Counted from the stretch's first letter, positions 1 to 10,316 are shown. The stretch is DNA of 64,000 nucleotides from an uncultured Prochlorococcus sp. (GCA_902536555.1 CACAXR010000001.1:1-64000); one strand, 5' to 3'. Numbers and translations: made by a program. The notes: generated by a model not told the origin, from the letters alone.

Positions 1-453
1 AGAACTCCTACTTGGTTTTGGAATGGAGAATATCCTCTTAGTATAAGTAAAGAATTAATCACCGATTTAGAAAAGTTCTCTGAAAATGAAAAAACCAACT
101 GCAGAATCTGTATACATACTAATCCAGAAGAATTATGTCAAGTAATGCTAATTGTAGAAAGAAGAGGCATGAACATACCACCTCATTTTCACAAAAATAA
201 ATCTGATTTCGTTTTTGTTTTAAAAGGTGAGATGGAATTTTACACCTTTGATAAATCAAGTAAGAATAAAAATATTAAAAATTTATCACCATTTGAGGGA
301 TTTAAAACTCCTCCAGGAATGATCCATGCAGTAGGTATAAAAAGTGAAAAATGTGCTTATTTAGAAACATCAACTGGGCCTTTTATTAAGAATGAAGATG
401 CCATATTTCCTTCATGGGCAAAGGAATGGCATAATAATTTCTGTATGATATGA
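1..453 (+). CDS. Cupin-fold protein (WbuC-like), 5' end truncated by the window
   Basis: Frame 1 is open from base 1 (RTPTWFWNGEYPLSISKELITDLEKF...CQVMLIVERRGMNIPPHFHKNKSDFVFVLKGEMEFYTFD), so the listed ATG at 145 is internal. PPHFHKN...VLKGEMEF is a cupin motif. Confidence 0.7.
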   Translation, partial: RTPTWFWNGEYPLSISKELITDLEKFSENEKTNCRICIHTNPEELCQVMLIVERRGMNIPPHFHKNKSDFVFVLKGEMEFYTFDKSSKNKNIKNLSPFEGFKTPPGMIHAVGIKSEKCAYLETSTGPFIKNEDAIFPSWAKEWHNNFCMI

Positions 454-480
454 TTTAATTTTTATATTAGCTTGACTTAG

Positions 481-1557
481 ATGTCAAAGAACTCTATTGA
501 GGAAGTTATTTTTGGTGAACCAGCAAGCTCAAAGTCTTCAGCTGAACTTATTAAAAATATACATAGAAAAAAATTGGGAAAGGAATATTTAGTTAAAAGA
601 ATTCAACCTAAGATTAGTTCCTATAATGATTTAATCGAATTTCCATCACATTTTGAAATTGAAACTATAAACGCTTGTAATGCACGATGTCCCATGTGCA
701 CAATAGATGATTGGAACAAAGAAGAAAAGATGATGCAAGATAGTCTTTTTAAGAAGATTGCAAATGAACTAAGTGAAAATAAAAAACATTTAAAGAGGGT
801 TAATCTTTATCGGGATGGAGAACCTCTTTTAGATAGAAAATTACCTGAAAGAGTTGAGTATCTTAAGAAACTTGATATTCCAAATTTATCTATATCAACA
901 AATGTTAGTTTGCTAACAGATCAAAAAGCAAGAGAAATTCTCGAAGCAGGGATGAATATGGTCACGTTATCAATAGATAGTCTTAATAAAGAAGTATATG
1001 AATCTATTAGGAGAGGATTAATATTTGAAAAATGTATTGAAAACGCCAAAAATTTTATAAAAATAAGAAATGAAATGAACTCAAATTGCGAAATTTGGAT
1101 AAGAATGATAAGGCAAGAATCAAATAAAAATGAATTTGAGTCATATAAAGATTATTGGGAAAGACTAAAAATATTAGATCCTAAAAAAGACCGTATCTAT
1201 TTTCACAATATTTTCGATTGGGGGGGGCAATTAGATGGATTTAAATCAATCTCAGAAAATACTGAGCTTCATTTACCTTGTGTATCTTTATGGTCTCTAA
1301 TGCCCATTTTTGCTAATGGTGATGTGCCAATGTGCAATGTAGATTATGGAGCTCAAAATAAAATTGGAAATATCAACAATTCTTCGATCAAAGAATTATG
1401 GAATTCCATTACTTTAAATAGAATTAGGAATAAACATCTTGAAGGTAAAAAGTGTTCAATAGAAATGTGTTCGAAATGCAACGTATGGGAAGAGATGCCT
1501 CCTAGAGATGGAGGTAACACTATAAGCTCTAGATATGCTAAATTGCTGAAGCCTTAA
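481..1557 (+). CDS. Radical SAM protein with C-terminal SPASM-like domain
   Basis: CNARCPMC (CxxxCxxC) 4Fe-4S motif; C-terminal cysteine cluster CVSLW...MCNVDYG...CSIEMCSKCNVWEE. Confidence 0.9.
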   Translation: MSKNSIEEVIFGEPASSKSSAELIKNIHRKKLGKEYLVKRIQPKISSYNDLIEFPSHFEIETINACNARCPMCTIDDWNKEEKMMQDSLFKKIANELSENKKHLKRVNLYRDGEPLLDRKLPERVEYLKKLDIPNLSISTNVSLLTDQKAREILEAGMNMVTLSIDSLNKEVYESIRRGLIFEKCIENAKNFIKIRNEMNSNCEIWIRMIRQESNKNEFESYKDYWERLKILDPKKDRIYFHNIFDWGGQLDGFKSISENTELHLPCVSLWSLMPIFANGDVPMCNVDYGAQNKIGNINNSSIKELWNSITLNRIRNKHLEGKKCSIEMCSKCNVWEEMPPRDGGNTISSRYAKLLKP

Positions 1558-1573
1558 TATATATACTTTAAGA

Positions 1574-2707
1574 GTGTCAAATAAATCAGCGGCAATTATT
1601 GGTGGAGGATTCTCTGGTTGCAGTTACGCCTATTTTCTAGTAAAGAATGGTTGGGATGTAACTATAATTGAAAAATCAAATCTAATTGGAGGCGGAGTAA
1701 AGACTTTTTTCCATGGAGGTCATCCATTTACCTACGGACCTAGACACTTTATAGCTCCTGAAAGTTCTATGCCTGCATTTGAATTTTTAGAGAAAGTAAT
1801 TCCGATGAGACATATAAAAAAGATAAATTATAGCTATCAAGAACCAGATGATGTTTTTACAACTTACCCTTTACACCAAGATGATATAGGTAAATTATCG
1901 TGCTCCTCTCAAATATTTGAAGAATTAAAATTACTTGAAGCAAGTGGTGAATCAAAGGCTCATAATTTTGAGGAATTCTGGATTGGTAGAGTGGGGAAAA
2001 CTTTATATGAAAGATACAATAAATTTTATAATATGAAGGCTTGGTTTCTTGATGATAATAGAAAAATGGATTTTGGTTTTGAAGCAACTGTAAAAAGAAA
2101 ACCATTAGAAAAAGGCTCACGTTATGAATTCCATACTGGTTGGATAAATGCTTACCCAATCGCACATGATGGTTACAATAAATATTTTCAATGGTCTACA
2201 GAAGGGACAACAAAGTTACTAAATACTGAAGTTAAAAAAATAAATTTTGATAAGAAACAAATTACCTTATCTAATGGTGAAGAAATAAATACTGACATGA
2301 TTATTTCAACAACATCGCCTGATCTACTATTTGATTATGATTTAGGAGAACTTAAATATGTTGGGAGAGAAGTTCATAAAATTGTATTACCTATCGAACA
2401 AGTACTTCCTGATGATGTTTATTTTATTTATTATCCAGGACCTAAAGAGACCCAAACTAGAGTTACAGAATTCAAAAAATTCACAAATCACAAATCACCT
2501 AATAGTCTTATAACTTTGGAAGTCCCAAGCTTAAAAAATAAACTATATCCTACATTGCTTAAAAGCCAAGTACAACTTGCAGAAAAATATATTAAAAGAT
2601 TGCCAGAATACGTTCACTCAGTTGGAAGAATGGGCAAATATAGGTACGTTGATATCGATGATATTTTGCTTGATGCTATTCAATTTGAAAAAGATTATCT
2701 TAAATGA
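1574..2707 (+). CDS. FAD-dependent NAD(P)-binding Rossmann protein, UDP-galactopyranose mutase-like
   Basis: GTG start; GGGFSGCSYAYFLVKNGWDVTIIEKSNLIGG dinucleotide-binding motif; GGHPFTYGPRHF resembles the Glf GPH region. Confidence 0.75.
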   Translation: MSNKSAAIIGGGFSGCSYAYFLVKNGWDVTIIEKSNLIGGGVKTFFHGGHPFTYGPRHFIAPESSMPAFEFLEKVIPMRHIKKINYSYQEPDDVFTTYPLHQDDIGKLSCSSQIFEELKLLEASGESKAHNFEEFWIGRVGKTLYERYNKFYNMKAWFLDDNRKMDFGFEATVKRKPLEKGSRYEFHTGWINAYPIAHDGYNKYFQWSTEGTTKLLNTEVKKINFDKKQITLSNGEEINTDMIISTTSPDLLFDYDLGELKYVGREVHKIVLPIEQVLPDDVYFIYYPGPKETQTRVTEFKKFTNHKSPNSLITLEVPSLKNKLYPTLLKSQVQLAEKYIKRLPEYVHSVGRMGKYRYVDIDDILLDAIQFEKDYLK

Positions 2708-3489
2708 TTCAAGATTTTGATATTAATGGTTATTTAATAATTAACCATGAAAATAATAGTTCTTATAAACAATTAAAAGAAATTGTTGAAGAATCTATCA
2801 AAATCTCTGTAAAAAAAATATGTGGTGAAGAACTGAAATCATTACCTAAATTTCATGAGACAGTGAATAATAGAAATGTAAATGAAGTAAGAGTTAATGC
2901 ATACAATTTAATTAATTCTTTTCCAAATTTACATGATCTTTGCTTTTCACTAATAAATAATCAAATTAATACCCTTCTTGGTCCTGACTTAGCTGTTCAA
3001 GCCAAAGTTAATCTTTCAATTGTTCCCCCTCATGATAAATCATCCATAATACCTTTACATTCAGACATAAATACAGGCGAATCCATTCATCAAATAGTTT
3101 CATGGATACCATTAACTAAGTGTTATTCCTCAAATTCAATATTTATAACAGATCTTAAGGAATCTTTAAAACTTCATAGAAATTTAGCTGATTTTAATAA
3201 ACCTAATCAGCCTACAATTAGTGATTATAGTGAAAAAAACTTAAAGCCTAAATACTTAAATTTAGATACTAGTCAAAACTTAATTTTTACTCCATTGATA
3301 TATCATGGATCTAATCCAAATTTAACAAATGATACTAGAGTATCATTGAACTATAGGCTTAAAAATCTCTATTCTCCATATTTACATCATGATTGTGAAG
3401 GTAAATCACTTTCAACTTTTTATAAGAAATATAAGATATCAAAATTAACTGAAGTAACTGACTCATACAAGAAACCAATTTTTAAATGA
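2704..3489 (+). CDS. 2OG-Fe(II) oxygenase-like / phytanoyl-CoA dioxygenase-like protein of a sporadic carbohydrate cluster
   Basis: HSDINTGESIHQIVSWIPLTKC and a later H/R-containing region (YHGSNPNLTNDTRVSLNYR) fit the HxD...H...R arrangement; ATGA overlap with the upstream gene. Confidence 0.65.
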   Translation: MIQDFDINGYLIINHENNSSYKQLKEIVEESIKISVKKICGEELKSLPKFHETVNNRNVNEVRVNAYNLINSFPNLHDLCFSLINNQINTLLGPDLAVQAKVNLSIVPPHDKSSIIPLHSDINTGESIHQIVSWIPLTKCYSSNSIFITDLKESLKLHRNLADFNKPNQPTISDYSEKNLKPKYLNLDTSQNLIFTPLIYHGSNPNLTNDTRVSLNYRLKNLYSPYLHHDCEGKSLSTFYKKYKISKLTEVTDSYKKPIFK

Positions 3490-3878
3490 TAATTACTTAT
3501 ACATCAATGCGACCTATTCCAATAGGTCGCTTTTCATCCAAACATCAAAATAAAATAATAAAAAAATATTGTAAGAATAATAATTTAAATTTTTCAATAC
3601 CATTTCCAGAATTTGTATACCCATCTTGCTTTATTCAACTGTTCAATATTTTTGGTTTAGCTCCAAGTAATTCTAGTATTATTTTTTTTTCTTCATCGCA
3701 ATTTTTTGACTATCCTGGGAATATAAAAGAGCTTATAAATTCTTTTCGATTAAAATTCAATACTATATATTTTGCATCAGAGAACTACCAAATAGATCTT
3801 AATCAAAACTACAAAGAATTAGAAAAAATAATTGAAGAACTGAGGAATCTAGATTTAATAAAAAATAAATCTAAATAA
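3486..3878 (+). CDS. Sporadic carbohydrate cluster protein, LIC12192-like family
   Basis: 130 aa; YTSMRP...KHQNKIIKKYC...EFVYPSC...IIFFSSSQF...IYFASENYQI resembles the LIC12192 family pattern; ATGA overlap with the upstream gene. Confidence 0.6.
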   Translation: MIITYTSMRPIPIGRFSSKHQNKIIKKYCKNNNLNFSIPFPEFVYPSCFIQLFNIFGLAPSNSSIIFFSSSQFFDYPGNIKELINSFRLKFNTIYFASENYQIDLNQNYKELEKIIEELRNLDLIKNKSK

Positions 3879-3938
3879 ATTTTTACCCATAATTAAAGTA
3901 AAATTCCTAATAATTAAATATTTAATCAGATTTCTGAC

Positions 3939-4715
3939 ATGCAATTTTCAAATCATTTGGGGATATTGAGTGCCATGCCTGAAGAATTAGGGTCTACTTT
4001 AGATAATTTAATTGACGTCAAAAAATTTAAATTTGGTGACCTCTTCTTATATCAAGGTTATTGGGTAGATCATATAAACAAAAAAAATATTTTAGTAACA
4101 ACTGCATGGAGTGGCTGGGGTAAAGTTAGTGCGGCGAGAGCAGCCACTAGATTATTAAGTTTAAGAGGTCATCCAATTCCAATAAAAATTTTAATCTTTA
4201 CAGGAGTGGCTGGGGCATTAAATAAAAATATAAATCAGTGGGACATTATTGTACCCAATAAAGTTTGTCAATATGACATGGATGCTAGACCAATATTTAA
4301 TAAATTTGTAATTCCTTCTTTGAATAAAAAATATCTAAAAACAAATTCAATATTACACAAATGGGCTTTTGATTCGATAGAGAAATACTTAGAAGAGACT
4401 AACTTTTCAAACTTTGGTAAAGTATATGATGGGATAATTGGTACTGCAGATAAATTTATATCTAATGAAAAATCCCGTAATGCAATAATAAAAGAATTTC
4501 CTAAAATGCAAGCAGTTGAAATGGAAGGTGCCGCAGTAGCACAAGTTGCCCATCAAGAAGAAGTACCTTGGATATTAATAAGAGTAATTTCTGATAGCGC
4601 AGATAAAAAAGCAGTACATAATTTCAAAGATTTCTTAGATGAATATTCAAAATTCTCTTGGAAGTTAGTTGAAGTACTTTTGAATAATATTTCATCAATT
4701 AATCTAAAAAATTAG
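3939..4715 (+). CDS. MTA/SAH-nucleosidase-like (phosphorylase superfamily) protein
   Basis: LGILSAMPEELGSTL, TGVAGALN, QAVEMEGAAVAQVAHQEEVPWILIRVISDSAD: 5'-methylthioadenosine nucleosidase motifs. Confidence 0.88.
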   Translation: MQFSNHLGILSAMPEELGSTLDNLIDVKKFKFGDLFLYQGYWVDHINKKNILVTTAWSGWGKVSAARAATRLLSLRGHPIPIKILIFTGVAGALNKNINQWDIIVPNKVCQYDMDARPIFNKFVIPSLNKKYLKTNSILHKWAFDSIEKYLEETNFSNFGKVYDGIIGTADKFISNEKSRNAIIKEFPKMQAVEMEGAAVAQVAHQEEVPWILIRVISDSADKKAVHNFKDFLDEYSKFSWKLVEVLLNNISSINLKN

Positions 4716-4720
4716 TTTAA

Positions 4721-5728
4721 TTATTTTTTATGAATATAATCCCATTTAAGTTTTTTAAGCTCCTCCAAGTTTTGATCAACCCAATCAAAAGTATCTTTTA
4801 TTCCATTTTTTAAATTAATTGAATCTTCCCAATTATATTTTTTTCTGATTTTTGAACTGTCTAGAAAATAATTTTTATCTTTACCTAATCTCTCTTCTAC
4901 ATCTTTTACAATTTCACTGAAAGGTCTTTCTCCAATATTACAAATTTTTTGTACTAAATTTCTGATTGATAAAGCTTCTTTAGTTGATATATGCCAACAT
5001 GAACCAGGTTCTGCATCAAAAGTTAATTTTAATGTTGCTTTAACCACATCGCTTATATGAATAAATGATCTTTTAGAATGCCCTGCACCATGTAGATATA
5101 GTTTTTTTCCTGTTCTAATACTTAAGATGGTTCTAGGAATTATTCTATAAAGTTGTTGACCAGGTCCGTAGACATTTGCTGCTCTCGTAAAGATAACTGG
5201 AAAATCATATGCCTTAAAAAAACTCAATAAATGACTATCGCAAGCTGCTCTGCTTACCGAATAGGGAGTAGTTGGGTTGAAGTTATGATTTTCCTTTATC
5301 CAACCATCTGTATCACCATAAACTTCAGGAGTTGAAATATGAACATATTTTTTTAAAAACTTTTTTTTCCTTAAGTAATCATGAAAAGCTACTTGAGATA
5401 ATAAATTAGTTTGATACCAGTGTGTTGGTTCTAACCAACTTTCAGCTACCATTCCCTGAGATGCAAAATTAACAACATACTCGGGTTGATATTCATCAAC
5501 AAGTTTAATTAAAAGATCAAGATCTTTGTTCAAATCAAGTGATTTAAATATAAAGTTTTTTTCTAATATTTTGAAATCATTTTGATTATTCCACCACTTG
5601 TAAGCTAAAAATAAGCTTTTTGGCTCCTTCGATCTACTTACCCCTATTACTCTATGTTTGTTCCTAAGAGCTTCTCTTACAAAATGAGATCCACTAAAAC
5701 TATTGCTCCCAATAACAAGTAATTTCAT
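4721..5728 (-). CDS. NAD-dependent epimerase/dehydratase (GDP-mannose 4,6-dehydratase-like)
   Basis: MKLLVIGSNSFSGSHFVREAL Rossmann motif; STPEVYGDT...PTTPYSVSRAACD (YxxxR/K-type active site). Confidence 0.88.
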   Translation of the reverse strand: MKLLVIGSNSFSGSHFVREALRNKHRVIGVSRSKEPKSLFLAYKWWNNQNDFKILEKNFIFKSLDLNKDLDLLIKLVDEYQPEYVVNFASQGMVAESWLEPTHWYQTNLLSQVAFHDYLRKKKFLKKYVHISTPEVYGDTDGWIKENHNFNPTTPYSVSRAACDSHLLSFFKAYDFPVIFTRAANVYGPGQQLYRIIPRTILSIRTGKKLYLHGAGHSKRSFIHISDVVKATLKLTFDAEPGSCWHISTKEALSIRNLVQKICNIGERPFSEIVKDVEERLGKDKNYFLDSSKIRKKYNWEDSINLKNGIKDTFDWVDQNLEELKKLKWDYIHKK

Positions 5729-5802
5729 AGTAATACTGAGTTGTTTTTACTTTAAATAAACATTAATTCTAACTTTTAAAAGATATTATTAAACTCTATA
5801 AA

Positions 5803-6849
5803 TTAAAATTTAATCATTAATCTTCCAGGTATTTCACCCTTTGAAAACTTAGAAATTGCAGAATTTATTTCTTCTAAGTTACAAAATTGACTTATGATTA
5901 TTTCTAAATCAATTTCTCTATTATTTATTAAATTTAAGTATCTCAGGATATCTTTTTCAGGTTTTATATCTCCACCGTGAGAACCTAATATAGTCTTTCC
6001 AAAATGTAACGGTAATGAGAATAAATTAATATTATTTCCAATTTTTGGAACTCCTACTAACACTACTCTTCCATTAATATCGGTTATTCTATACCCCATT
6101 TCAATTACGGAAGGAATACCAGTATTATCTACAAAAACATCTAATTTAGTATTTTTTAAAATTTCATTTATCTTCTTTTCTGGATCGTAGTATTTAGAGT
6201 TAATAGTATGAGTTGCGCCAATTTGTTTTGCTAAATGTAATTTTTCATCAGTCAAATCTACCGCAATAATTGGGAAAGCATTCCTTAAACTAGCAGCTTG
6301 AATCATATTTAATCCTATACCTCCAGAACCATAAATTACAATTGACTCACCAATTTTTAAATTTGCATTATTCTCAATAACTCCAAAACCAGTTGTAATA
6401 GCACAACCAAATAAAGACGCTATCCTCTTATTTGTATCTTTAGGAATAGTTGTACATCTATTTTCACTAACTATCGCATATTCATTAAAAGTAGTTATCC
6501 AACCAGCATTAATATTTTCTCCTCTTAATTTATATTTCGGCGGATTAGATTGAATACCATCGCCCTTTTTCCAGTGAAGAACAACTAAATCTCCATTAGC
6601 AATAGTTTTCACACCTGGGCCAATTTCTAAAACAGTCGCACAACCTTCATGCCCCATCAAATGTGGAAGATATTTATCATCTCCTTTAACCCCTCTTATT
6701 TCTCCTAACTGAGATCCGCAAATTCCGCTGAAATGCAGTTTTACTAATACTTGTCCTATCTCTAATTCCGATGGAAATTCAATACTTTCAATTTTTAAAG
6801 GTTTATTCTGTTCAACTAAAATCGCAGCTAAAGATTGACTTATTTTCAT
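5803..6849 (-). CDS. Zinc-dependent alcohol dehydrogenase
   Basis: GICGSQLGEIRG...LMGHEGCATVLEIGPGV; GSGGIGLNMIQAA cofactor motif. Confidence 0.9.
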   Translation of the reverse strand: MKISQSLAAILVEQNKPLKIESIEFPSELEIGQVLVKLHFSGICGSQLGEIRGVKGDDKYLPHLMGHEGCATVLEIGPGVKTIANGDLVVLHWKKGDGIQSNPPKYKLRGENINAGWITTFNEYAIVSENRCTTIPKDTNKRIASLFGCAITTGFGVIENNANLKIGESIVIYGSGGIGLNMIQAASLRNAFPIIAVDLTDEKLHLAKQIGATHTINSKYYDPEKKINEILKNTKLDVFVDNTGIPSVIEMGYRITDINGRVVLVGVPKIGNNINLFSLPLHFGKTILGSHGGDIKPEKDILRYLNLINNREIDLEIIISQFCNLEEINSAISKFSKGEIPGRLMIKF

Positions 6850-6856
6850 TTAATTT

Positions 6857-7528
6857 TTATTCAAAGTATATAAAAGAATAATGTCCTGAATATTTTGTTT
6901 TATCAAACCACCATTTCCACTCTTTTGGGTTGTTAAAAGCTTCGCAAGTTACCTGCCAATATAATAAATTTGTTTTTTCTATTTCATTTCGATAACTTTC
7001 GACACATATATATTTATTTTTTTTGCCAACTCTTTCCATCTCTAACAAGGATTCCTCTAGCTCGTAACAGTATAAATTATGAAATGTATTTATTGAAATA
7101 ACTAAATCGAAGTAATTATTTCCCCAAGGCAATTTTGTTGATGAACCTAGAGTTAAACTTTCTTTAATTTCCTCTTTTGCATTATCAATAGCATATTTAG
7201 AAATATCTATGCCAAATACTTGGCATTTAGGTAATAATTTTTTAAATTCATAAAGTAAAAAACCTTTACCACAACCAATATCAAGAATTTTTGAATCAGA
7301 ATTTATTTTATAAAAATCAATTATATCCTTTGCTACACCTTCCCATCTCCCTGGAATATATTTATAACCACCATAATTAATTCGTCTATCTCCATCCCAA
7401 TAATCAAAGTCATATTTCTTGGCTAGAGTTGCAGCCTTTGCCTTTGGAAATTCTTTATCATTTACTCTATTTAAATAATTTCTATTAGTGCTTTTATGAA
7501 TCGTACTCATAAAGTCTAATTCTCTCAT
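6857..7528 (-). CDS. Class I SAM-dependent methyltransferase
   Basis: SKILDIGCGKGFLLYEFKKLLPKCQVFGIDISKYAI motif I. Confidence 0.9.
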   Translation of the reverse strand: MRELDFMSTIHKSTNRNYLNRVNDKEFPKAKAATLAKKYDFDYWDGDRRINYGGYKYIPGRWEGVAKDIIDFYKINSDSKILDIGCGKGFLLYEFKKLLPKCQVFGIDISKYAIDNAKEEIKESLTLGSSTKLPWGNNYFDLVISINTFHNLYCYELEESLLEMERVGKKNKYICVESYRNEIEKTNLLYWQVTCEAFNNPKEWKWWFDKTKYSGHYSFIYFE

Positions 7529-7737
7529 AAAATTTCCATAAAAACCTATTATAAAGCTATATGCTAAAAATATTCTCTAGATTTAAAAGCTATTGTTTAA
7601 AAATTTCAAAAAAATAAAATAAGACTTTTGATTAATACTTTAATTGTTTGAAATTATGTAGGAAATAAAAAACAAACTAATCTATGAAATTTATTTCAAA
7701 TAAATTATATTTAGATATAAATAAAGAAAATTGATCA

Positions 7738-9153
7738 TTAACCAAAATAAAGCTCAGAATATTTTTCTAATTCGAATTTTGAAATAATTACAGAAAAATT
7801 TTCTTTACGTCCAAATTCACTAACATTTTGCGATAAGTACAAACTATTATTTCTGAGGTAATATTTCTGCCAGAGTTTAATTTTATTTATTTTCAATTTT
7901 GAAAAATCTTTATTATCATCAACTTCTAAATATTTAAGAAATTCTTCTAATGAAGATATTATTTCATTACTTGATGGAAATTTAATATAAATATTTTTTG
8001 ATTCCCAATAAAGTTTTTTATAAGGAACAATTCTCATTTTTATTAAATTACTTAAAGTCAATAGTGAATTATCTTTTTTATTAAAAAATTTTTTAGGGAT
8101 TACCATAGAGTTGTTTAATTGATGCAAATTATCAAATCTATGATATCCAACAAAAAAGATAGGTAACCCAAATAATCGAGCACATTCATGGGCTCCAGAA
8201 CCAAGACTTATGCAAAATTTAGAATTAAATGGGATAAGAAAATCTAAAAATTGCATTTTACTTTTTTTTCTAAATTCATATGCTAAGTCATAAAAGTTTT
8301 TATTTTTTATTGGGAAAGGGTTGTTTGATCTTCCTAACCTTACTACGTTAAATTTTCTAGCTAGCAAAAATTTTAAAGTATCAAAAATGATTCGATTATC
8401 TATATCTCTCAAATACAATTCATCACTAATATTATTTTTTTTAGATTCAAGATTTACTCTCCCCTTTCTATTGTCCTTATCATAATCATAGAAAACAACA
8501 ACATTATTAGAAAAAATACTTTTTAAAAGTTGATTAAATTTTTTTCCTAATTTATTTTCCGAAAGATATTCTAAGGAAATAAAATCTTTATTTTTTTGCA
8601 AAAAGCTATAATTATCCTTCATATCAAATCTATTTGTATAAGAACCTATAACTCCAAAACGAGGCCAAAGGTAAGAATCAATTTTAGAAAATATTGGGAA
8701 TTTATTTTTATAAAAAATATTAATTTCTTTATTATTTTTTATTCTATATTTTATTAATTTATATTTTATATATGTTTCATCAATTTTTTTATCTTTTAAT
8801 ATAGTTTGCAAATTCATATGGAACCAATCATCTAATATATTATTGGTTATTTTTCCAATAATAAAAACATTGATTCTTAATAAATAAAATTGAGAATTTT
8901 TATAATTCTTGGATTCTATATATCTGACTATATTAGAAAGTGCATTAACATATTCATAAATTGATTCTCCAAAATACTTTCTGTTTATGTACAAATTTAA
9001 ACTTCTAGGCTTTGTTCTTAAATATAAAAAATTAAATATTTTAATCTCTCCAAGAATCATATTAAAAATATTTCTAAAAAAATATTTAAAATTTATATAA
9101 CGATGATATAAGTGAATTTCAGATAAATACTTTAAATAAAAATTCTTATTCAT
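7738..9153 (-). CDS. Putative glycosyltransferase, TIGR04372-like
   Basis: RDIDNRIIFDTLKFLLARKFNVVRLGRSNNPFP...DFLIPFNSKFCISLGSGAHECARLFGLPIFFVGY resembles the TIGR04372 family C-terminus. Confidence 0.6.
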   Translation of the reverse strand: MNKNFYLKYLSEIHLYHRYINFKYFFRNIFNMILGEIKIFNFLYLRTKPRSLNLYINRKYFGESIYEYVNALSNIVRYIESKNYKNSQFYLLRINVFIIGKITNNILDDWFHMNLQTILKDKKIDETYIKYKLIKYRIKNNKEINIFYKNKFPIFSKIDSYLWPRFGVIGSYTNRFDMKDNYSFLQKNKDFISLEYLSENKLGKKFNQLLKSIFSNNVVVFYDYDKDNRKGRVNLESKKNNISDELYLRDIDNRIIFDTLKFLLARKFNVVRLGRSNNPFPIKNKNFYDLAYEFRKKSKMQFLDFLIPFNSKFCISLGSGAHECARLFGLPIFFVGYHRFDNLHQLNNSMVIPKKFFNKKDNSLLTLSNLIKMRIVPYKKLYWESKNIYIKFPSSNEIISSLEEFLKYLEVDDNKDFSKLKINKIKLWQKYYLRNNSLYLSQNVSEFGRKENFSVIISKFELEKYSELYFG

Positions 9154-9329
9154 AAATCCTAATTACATTGAATATTAAATAAAATTGTATTTTTATTTAA
9201 GGATTATATCTTATCTCTTAGATTTATATAAGAACATCAATTTTAAATTTTCTCTTTTAAAAATATTTATAAATTAAAAAATTCCTTAAATTCTTTATGA
9301 TATAGTTTTTGTTACACCATAATAGTTTC

Positions 9330-10316
9330 GTGAAAACTTTTTTAATAGCAGAGGCCTGCGATAATCATCTAGGTTCCTTAGAAAACGCGAAAAGATTAGC
9401 AGAAAAATCTAAAAATTCAGGGGCCACAGCTGTTAAATTTCAGCACCATCTACCCGATGAAGAGATGTTGAAAGAAGTACCAACCTCTTCGAATTTTAAT
9501 ATACCTCTTTATGACTTTCTCAAGAAATATTCATTAACTTTAGATGAACATTATGCTTTAAAAGAATTTTGTGACTTCATTGAGATTGAATATATGTGCA
9601 CTCCATTTAGCTTGAAAGCAGCAATTGAAATTAATCCCTTGGTAAGAAGATTTAAAATTGGATCAGGAGAATTTACAGATATACCAAGCTTAATTGAAAT
9701 TGCAAAATTTAAAAAACAAATGATTCTATCAACTGGTATGTCATCTTTAGAAGAGATAGAGATGGTTTACAGTAAACTTAAAAATCATACTGATCAATTG
9801 TGTTTTCTGAATTGCGTTAGTGAATACCCACCTGTATTTGAAGATATAAATTTAAAAGTAATTCCATTATTAATTAAAAAATATCCCGATGTCATAATTG
9901 GTCATTCAGACCATACACCAAGTATTGAAACATCTCTAGCTGCAATTACATTAGGTGCAAAAATAATAGAGAAACATGTAACACTTGATAAAAAAATTCC
10001 ATGCCCTGACCAATCTGTTTCAATAGATTTTGATGAATTTCAATTATTATCTAAATACATAAACAATATTGAAAAAGCTCTTGGTGGTAATAAAACTGTT
10101 CACGAAAAAGAAATCGCAATAAGATCTTGGGCAAGAAGGAGTCTCGTAACAATAAAAGATATAAAAAAAGGAGAAATTTTATCAAAAAAAAATATTTGGT
10201 CCAAGCGTCCTGGGACAGGTATACCTTCTTATCTTATGGATGAATATATAGGGAAACTAGCTATTGTTGATATCCCAAAAGATACAATCATTGAAACAAA
10301 TATGTTAATTAATTAA
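9330..10316 (+). CDS. neuB: N-acetylneuraminate synthase family protein (NeuB/SpsE) with C-terminal SAF domain
   Basis: FLIAEACDNHLGSLENAKRL, KIGSGEFTDIP, ILSTGMSSLEEIE, CVSEYPP, GHSDHTPSIETSLAAITLGAKIIEKHVTLDK; GTG start at 9330 preferred over the listed 9309. Confidence 0.93.
   Translation: MKTFLIAEACDNHLGSLENAKRLAEKSKNSGATAVKFQHHLPDEEMLKEVPTSSNFNIPLYDFLKKYSLTLDEHYALKEFCDFIEIEYMCTPFSLKAAIEINPLVRRFKIGSGEFTDIPSLIEIAKFKKQMILSTGMSSLEEIEMVYSKLKNHTDQLCFLNCVSEYPPVFEDINLKVIPLLIKKYPDVIIGHSDHTPSIETSLAAITLGAKIIEKHVTLDKKIPCPDQSVSIDFDEFQLLSKYINNIEKALGGNKTVHEKEIAIRSWARRSLVTIKDIKKGEILSKKNIWSKRPGTGIPSYLMDEYIGKLAIVDIPKDTIIETNMLIN

Noticed and set aside
1857-2165. 102-aa minus-strand ORF inside the FAD protein gene
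   Set aside because: Antisense shadow of a confident CDS with no recognisable motif.
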